DNA of 34,977 nucleotides from NCBI GenBank assembly GCA_016937945.1, contig JAFGVP010000162.1:1-34977 (forward strand). Reading direction: 5' to 3'. The DNA comes from Pontiellaceae bacterium (GTDB taxonomy: Bacteria > Verrucomicrobiota > Kiritimatiellia > Kiritimatiellales > Pontiellaceae). Of this stretch, positions 30,674 through 34,977 are shown one piece after another; position 1 is the first letter of the stretch, and each line of letters opens with the position of its first letter. Both the position numbers and the translations under genes were made by a program. The notes under the pieces were generated by a model, which had not been told where the DNA came from, searched no databases, and saw only the letters and a list, made by a program, of their open reading frames with translations.

Positions 30674-30702
30674 CCTCCCCAGATCGACTCCGAACGGGGA
30701 AG
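30674..30702 (-). terminator. Weak hairpin after the PEP-CTERM gene
   Basis: On the minus strand CTTCCCC pairs with GGGGAGG (7 bp, one G-U) around a 15-base loop, with ATTTT some bases later. It lies between the PEP-CTERM gene stop and the start of the 804-residue protein, so at most it attenuates transcription between them. Confidence 0.35.
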
Positions 30703-30720
30703 CCTCGGCATTCATCATGA

Positions 30721-31428
30721 CTATTTCTTCATCCTGCGGCGCACAAACAGGGCACCGACTCCAAATACGCCGACGAGCGCAACAGAAGACGGTTCAGGGA
30801 TAACGCTTCCACTGAAGGAATCGTATTGAAGGTTGCTGACCGTTGCACTGATGCGATGGGTCGAGATATCAATCCGGACCGCCTCGGTCGCGCTGTCCAT
30901 GGCTCCGCTAAGTTCCATGAATGTCCATTCGGTCGACGAATAGTTTCCGGGGCCCATAACACCGGTCGAAATCGACCCGAGTTCGCTGGCTGATCCGTCA
31001 AGGAACGTAACCGTCACGGTTCCTTCGTCAGCCGGATCTTCGTCGTGATAATAGAAGCTCAGGTTCAGTGTCGCGGAGCCTCCTGCAACAAGGGCCAGGT
31101 TTGCCGGACTCAGGTTGATCGTCTGGCTCAGCGTGGCATCAACCGGCTGGGAGGCGGCACCGCCTACCGCACGGCTGCCCGTGAGATACAAGGCCCCGGA
31201 CTGCGGGGACGCAGCATCCAGTCCGGTCAGGGAGTTATCCTTTCCCAGCCAGAAGCCCGGGTCCGTTCCGGCATCGGTCCAGCCGGCAATCGGTGTAAAC
31301 GAGGAATCCGCGTAACTGCCGGTTTCAAAATCACCGTTCACGATATTCAGTACATCGGCCTGCACAGATACCGGCACGACCATCAGCGCCGCCAGAAAAC
31401 TGCCGACCACAATTGCTTTCATTTTCAT
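30721..31428 (-). CDS. PEP-CTERM exported jelly-roll protein
   Basis: A 235-residue exported protein. The signal peptide ends at about residue 24 (VSVQA). The body (25-208) is a beta-sandwich domain (LNIVNGDFETG, PIAGWTDAG, LNLSFYYHDEDPADEG, AVRIDISTHR). The C-terminus is a textbook PEP-CTERM signal: VIPEP with PEP at 211-213, hydrophobic helix VALVGVFGVGALFV and tail RRRMKK. This predicts recognition by an exosortase, which is not encoded in the window. AGGAG before ATG supports the start at 31428; the frame is open further upstream but without a ribosome site. It lies 91 bases before the paralogous 804-residue protein gene and is likely co-transcribed with it. The function is unknown; a cell-surface or extracellular-matrix role is typical of the class. 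Confidence 0.9.
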   Translation of the reverse strand: MKMKAIVVGSFLAALMVVPVSVQADVLNIVNGDFETGSYADSSFTPIAGWTDAGTDPGFWLGKDNSLTGLDAASPQSGALYLTGSRAVGGAASQPVDATLSQTINLSPANLALVAGGSATLNLSFYYHDEDPADEGTVTVTFLDGSASELGSISTGVMGPGNYSSTEWTFMELSGAMDSATEAVRIDISTHRISATVSNLQYDSFSGSVIPEPSSVALVGVFGVGALFVRRRMKK

Positions 31429-31728
31429 TTCGTCTCCTTTTCTTTGCGTTCCGGATGGCTTATACCACCGGCTCATAACTAGGCCGACTGCAACCAGTTG
31501 CTCTTCATACAAGTCCGACTCTCGGATCCCGAATATTAGCGACTGCAGCGCCCCTCAACCATCAGAGGCGAGACGAAGGAGCATCAGTGGACATTTTTTT
31601 TAAAAAAAGAGAAGAGGCGCTTCGGTGCCATGGAACAGGACACCTGAAACAACAAAACAAAAAGATCACAACACACTACATACCAACAACATGTGAGCAC
31701 GCAAAAATTCATGCGCGACAAATATTTT
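31429..31728. other. Intergenic region between the GH31 gene and the PEP-CTERM gene
   Basis: 300 bases without a gene. The left part (31429-31600) must hold the promoter and leader of the PEP-CTERM gene, but I see no confident -35/-10 pair. The right part holds the GH31 terminator (31602-31629). Confidence 0.5.
31602..31629 (-). terminator. Intrinsic terminator after the GH31 gene
   Basis: On the minus strand GGCAC-CGAA-GCGCC forms a 5-bp stem (one wobble) followed by TCTTCTCTTTTTTT. Read on the plus strand, the loop is the extra-stable C(TTCG)G. It is 100 bases past the GH31 stop. Confidence 0.6.
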
Positions 31729-34700
31729 TTAATGCAAATCGGCTCTAACCCGGAGCAGCGAACTGGAATCAATCATCGGATAAAAGAACTCCGATTCACT
31801 GCCTTTGGCGGTCAGTTCGTCGACCGTACTCCATGCCGGAGTGCACAGTTCCTCCCATTTTTCGATCTGGTAAACGTTACCGCTGACGCTCGACCAGGAG
31901 AGCCGAAACATATCCGGATCATTGGTCGAGATTCCTCCGGCTAATCTGGCCATGGCGGAGGCGTCGGTGGGAGATGTTCCGAAGGCAACCTCCATGAGAT
32001 CGCTCTGTCCGTCGCCGTCGCTGTCGATTTTATAAATGTCGGTTCCGATTTCCGATTCACGCAGATCATCCAGTCCGTCGCCATCGCTATCGAGCAAAGC
32101 CACGCTGGCGACGATTTTCCGCTCAGCGCCGTCATCGATAAAACGGATGATGAGCTGGTCGGTTTCCGAGGTCCAGAACCAGCCGGAATCCATGGTTGCG
32201 AGGTCCACGTCGGATGCGGCTTCGGGAACCGCGCTGCTGCCGATAAGAACCATCTGAGGTTTTTGAGTCCAGCCATTTGCTCGTACAACGGTGGCGCGGG
32301 GAAGAGCCGGCGAATAAACAGCAGGCTTGCCGATCTGTACGGTTCCCTTCGTGAAGCGCAACGCGTTTTCCTGCGGCCAGTCCGCAGTGAAACGGGTGGT
32401 GCTGTATGCATCCTGAAGCTGATAATTGCGGGTGATTCCATCGTCTTCGTAGAGGGTGCAGGAGGTGGTGGATGGCCCAGGATAGATTTCGAGGGTAAGA
32501 GGATCCAGCGCCTTTTCATCGGCATAGGCGATTTCGGGTCCGGTGGGAATGATGGCCCCCTCTTTCACGAAGACGGGAATTTCGTCGAGTGACGCCGTGA
32601 CCGTGATGGTCTGCCCGCCGTCATAGCTGACCGTGGGATTGAAGAAGTCAACCCATTTCCCTTCCGGCAGCCAGACGGAGACATCGGTGCTGCTGGCGGA
32701 GAGAGCCGGAGCCACCAACAACCAATCCCCGAAATAGTATTGCTTGTCCTTTGTCCACGCCTCCGGGTCGTTCTGGTGTTCGAGTGCCATCGCGCGCATC
32801 ATCGGGATACCCTGGGAGGTGCCCTGCCAGGCGGTGGTGTATATGTACGGGAAAAGGCGGTAGCGGATTTTCAGGTAACGACGGAGGTTTTCCTGCGCCT
32901 GCATACCATAGAGCCAAGGCTCGCGGCCATCGTGACCGTGGGCGCGCATGAGGCCGCTGAATGCCCCGAACTGGGTCACCCAGCGGATATAGAGATCGTC
33001 CGGTGGTTTGGAGAAAAAGCCGCCGAGATCGTTTGATGTCCAGGGGTATCCCGAAAGCCCGAGCGCGAGTGATCCGGTAATCTGTTCGCTCATTTCCGAA
33101 ATCGAGTTCTGAATGTCGCCGGACCAGGTGGCGGCAAAATGGTGATTGGCGAATCCGCCGCGGGTCATGAACATCGGGCGCTGGGCAGTGGTTTCTCGCA
33201 GCCAGCGTTCATGGACGACTTTTGCGGCTCGGTTCGCCATCAGGTTGTCGCCCGATACGTCGAATTCGTCCGGCCAGAACCAATCGCCGTAGCCCGGCTG
33301 GATGACATTTGCCCAATGCGCCTGCCACCAATCTTCAGCGACCGTGGAATCCGTAAAATTGCCATCACCGGCTTCGGGCGTGCCTTTGTTGTTATGCAAA
33401 CCAACGTGAAACCCCAGATTCTGCGATTCAGCAAACATGGCCGGAAGGTCCGGAAAGCGTGCTTCATCCCAATGGTGCGGATTAAATTTTCCGCCGCGCC
33501 AGCCATAGTCGAAGACATAACCATCCGTAGGATAATCCTCATCGCGCAGACGGTTGATCCATTCCGAAAACTCGGACTGAGTGGCATTGTCGTTGCCGTA
33601 TTTCGAGAGCATGAATCCATAGGCCCACTTCGGAAAGAGATTCATTTTTCCGGTCAGCTCGCTGTAAAGTCCCAGTATCTGCTTAAAGTCGCCGGCTATG
33701 TACCAGTAATCGAGGAAATGGTCGGTGTAAAAACCGCCGTCGGCATCGAATCCGGTATTTTGCTCCACGGTATTGAGGAACACCCCGTATCCGGCCGTGC
33801 TCATGAAAAACGGCACGCAGGTCCGGCCATGGGTGACGGTGTATTGATTGTAGCCGGCGCTCTTGTTCAAGGGGCGCGAATGCCCGTGGTCACCGCTGCC
33901 GAATCCAAAACGGGCATGCCCTGAACCGCTTTCTGTGCGGGTTACACCGCGAATGTCGACATCGGCATACATGCCTTCCTCATCGGCGTCTTTGACGATC
34001 AGCTGGGTGTTGGACGCGTCATACATCTGCAGTCGGAACGGACTTTTCTGTGCACGAATGGTCATCCCCGCGGTGTGAATGCCGATATAGTCGCCGTGGT
34101 CCTGAATAGTGTGGGAAACGGGTGGCCAATCGTATTTCTGCACCATGAAATAGTCTTCGGCATCGTCCGTCCGGAATACGCCGTCCGGCGAATACTGGAC
34201 CCGCGTCATTCGATCGGTGCTCAGCGTGAGCCGAACCCGGGCTCCATCGGCCAGGTCGAAGCGAATGAGATTTCCTTCGGACGTATGGGCCAGGTAATCC
34301 GGTGCATCGATCCGGGTTTGCTCATGGCCGGTGAAGGTCAGTAGCAGGTCCGGTTTATTCTCGGCATCGCTGAGAACCCGAACAAAACCTTCGTAGGTCG
34401 GCCGTGTAACGGTCGGGTGAATCTCGGCAACCAGACTGAGTCGGTCGCTGGATGCCCGCGAAAGCGCAAACGGGTAGCGCGTGGGATCCGCGGGATCGAA
34501 TTCAACGTCGTTCAGGAACGCGCGAAGGGTAAAATCCCCCAGCGCGGTCAGATCGATTCCCGAGATGTTGATATCCAAAGCCGAGGGGCTGGCATTGGTG
34601 ATCGTGACCGTGCGGCTCTGGGTTTCTCCCACTGAAATCGGTCCGAAATCCACCGATTCCTGGGAGGCGGAGATGATGAAGGTGTAGGGATTGCCGGTGA

Positions 34701-34977
34701 TCCATTTTTGAGTGAGGTATTCCTCGGTATTGGTTCGATCGGCGTTGGTGATGTCCTTGTCGTAAACAAGCACCTCGGCGATCTGCCCCTCGTAGGGATC
34801 GGTGGTGCCGTCTAGGCGGCCGTTATTTCCCATGTCGAATCGATTGAATTCCGGCAGGATCACCGAGGTGGTGGAGGAGTTGACCAAGGTGCCATCCACA
34901 TAGAGCCGGGCCAGGGTTTTGCTGTAAAAACGAGCGGTGACGACGTGGAGCTGGTTGTCGTTGAACGCCTCTGTCGA
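31729..34977 (-). CDS. Multidomain GH31 glycoside hydrolase, 5' end beyond the right edge
   Basis: The frame is open to the window edge, so this is the C-terminal 1082 residues of a larger secreted enzyme; numbering here starts at the edge. Residues 1-95 are the end of a LamG/concanavalin-like domain (LHVVTARFYS, ARLYVDGTLV, GQIAEVLVYDK). About 98-190 is an ASH/HYDIN-type domain (VDFGPISVGETQSRTVTITN). The GH31 beta domain and barrel follow (about 215-780), with GYVFDYGWRGG, nucleophile candidate D570 in WFWPDEFD (33268-33270) and acid/base candidate D621 in TWSGDIQ (33115-33117), then beta domains to about 930. Calcium-binding thrombospondin-type repeats (DSDGDGLDD, DSDGDGQSD) lead into a C-terminal beta module like those of the proteins at 222-2957 and 28215-30629. 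GH31 members are alpha-glucosidases, alpha-xylosidases, alpha-galactosidases and sulfoquinovosidases; which applies is unclear. Confidence 0.92.
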   Translation of the reverse strand, partial: STEAFNDNQLHVVTARFYSKTLARLYVDGTLVNSSTTSVILPEFNRFDMGNNGRLDGTTDPYEGQIAEVLVYDKDITNADRTNTEEYLTQKWITGNPYTFIISASQESVDFGPISVGETQSRTVTITNASPSALDINISGIDLTALGDFTLRAFLNDVEFDPADPTRYPFALSRASSDRLSLVAEIHPTVTRPTYEGFVRVLSDAENKPDLLLTFTGHEQTRIDAPDYLAHTSEGNLIRFDLADGARVRLTLSTDRMTRVQYSPDGVFRTDDAEDYFMVQKYDWPPVSHTIQDHGDYIGIHTAGMTIRAQKSPFRLQMYDASNTQLIVKDADEEGMYADVDIRGVTRTESGSGHARFGFGSGDHGHSRPLNKSAGYNQYTVTHGRTCVPFFMSTAGYGVFLNTVEQNTGFDADGGFYTDHFLDYWYIAGDFKQILGLYSELTGKMNLFPKWAYGFMLSKYGNDNATQSEFSEWINRLRDEDYPTDGYVFDYGWRGGKFNPHHWDEARFPDLPAMFAESQNLGFHVGLHNNKGTPEAGDGNFTDSTVAEDWWQAHWANVIQPGYGDWFWPDEFDVSGDNLMANRAAKVVHERWLRETTAQRPMFMTRGGFANHHFAATWSGDIQNSISEMSEQITGSLALGLSGYPWTSNDLGGFFSKPPDDLYIRWVTQFGAFSGLMRAHGHDGREPWLYGMQAQENLRRYLKIRYRLFPYIYTTAWQGTSQGIPMMRAMALEHQNDPEAWTKDKQYYFGDWLLVAPALSASSTDVSVWLPEGKWVDFFNPTVSYDGGQTITVTASLDEIPVFVKEGAIIPTGPEIAYADEKALDPLTLEIYPGPSTTSCTLYEDDGITRNYQLQDAYSTTRFTADWPQENALRFTKGTVQIGKPAVYSPALPRATVVRANGWTQKPQMVLIGSSAVPEAASDVDLATMDSGWFWTSETDQLIIRFIDDGAERKIVASVALLDSDGDGLDDLRESEIGTDIYKIDSDGDGQSDLMEVAFGTSPTDASAMARLAGGISTNDPDMFRLSWSSVSGNVYQIEKWEELCTPAWSTVDELTAKGSESEFFYPMIDSSSLLRVRADLH

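Overview
The window reads as part of a saccharolytic genome of the PVC superphylum, most likely a Kiritimatiellota or verrucomicrobial marine or gut polysaccharide degrader. This placement is inference. It rests on three things: PEP-CTERM secreted proteins with the small VPEP/glycine-rich helix/arginine tail, an ECF sigma factor next to a membrane Ser/Thr kinase of the planctomycete-verrucomicrobial type, and very dense secreted glycoside hydrolases without SusC/SusD. No rRNA, tRNA, CRISPR array, IS element or integrase was seen.

Layout, left to right. (1) 222-2957 (-): a large secreted protein with two copies of an unrecognised ~210-residue domain. (2) 3370-13339 (-): a compact five-gene unit, transcribed GH28-like/GH32 fusion, small PEP-CTERM protein, PfkB sugar kinase, MFS sugar porter, GH2 beta-galactosidase-type enzyme. 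It looks like a fructan/galactoside module: GH32 outside the cell frees fructose, the porter imports it and the kinase phosphorylates it. (3) 13591-16403 (+): the ECF sigma factor and Ser/Thr kinase pair, divergent from the fructan unit and the only plus-strand genes. (4) 16413-25297 (-): six co-directional genes, transcribed SGNH lipoprotein esterase, GH89 alpha-N-acetylglucosaminidase, NarL-type response regulator, GH63-like (alpha/alpha)6 hydrolase, SASA acetylesterase, GH99-like enzyme. (5) 25392-28034 (-): GH115 alpha-glucuronidase, closed by a clear intrinsic terminator. (6) 28215-31428 (-): two tandem secreted proteins that share their N-terminal domain; the smaller ends in PEP-CTERM, the larger continues into two lectin-like repeats. 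(7) 31729-34977 (-, runs off the right edge): a multidomain GH31 enzyme with LamG-like, ASH-like and calcium-repeat modules.

Taken together this is a cluster for taking apart a branched, acetylated, uronic-acid- and amino-sugar-containing glycan plus a fructan-type substrate, with local regulators embedded (ECF/kinase pair, orphan response regulator). The most unusual items are the GH28/GH32 fusion, a small PEP-CTERM gene that looks like a deleted copy of that fusion's N-terminal domain, the tail-swapped tandem paralogues at 28-31 kb, a C-terminal module shared by three otherwise unrelated large proteins, and an exact 11-bp direct repeat at 20-bp period in the divergent control region.
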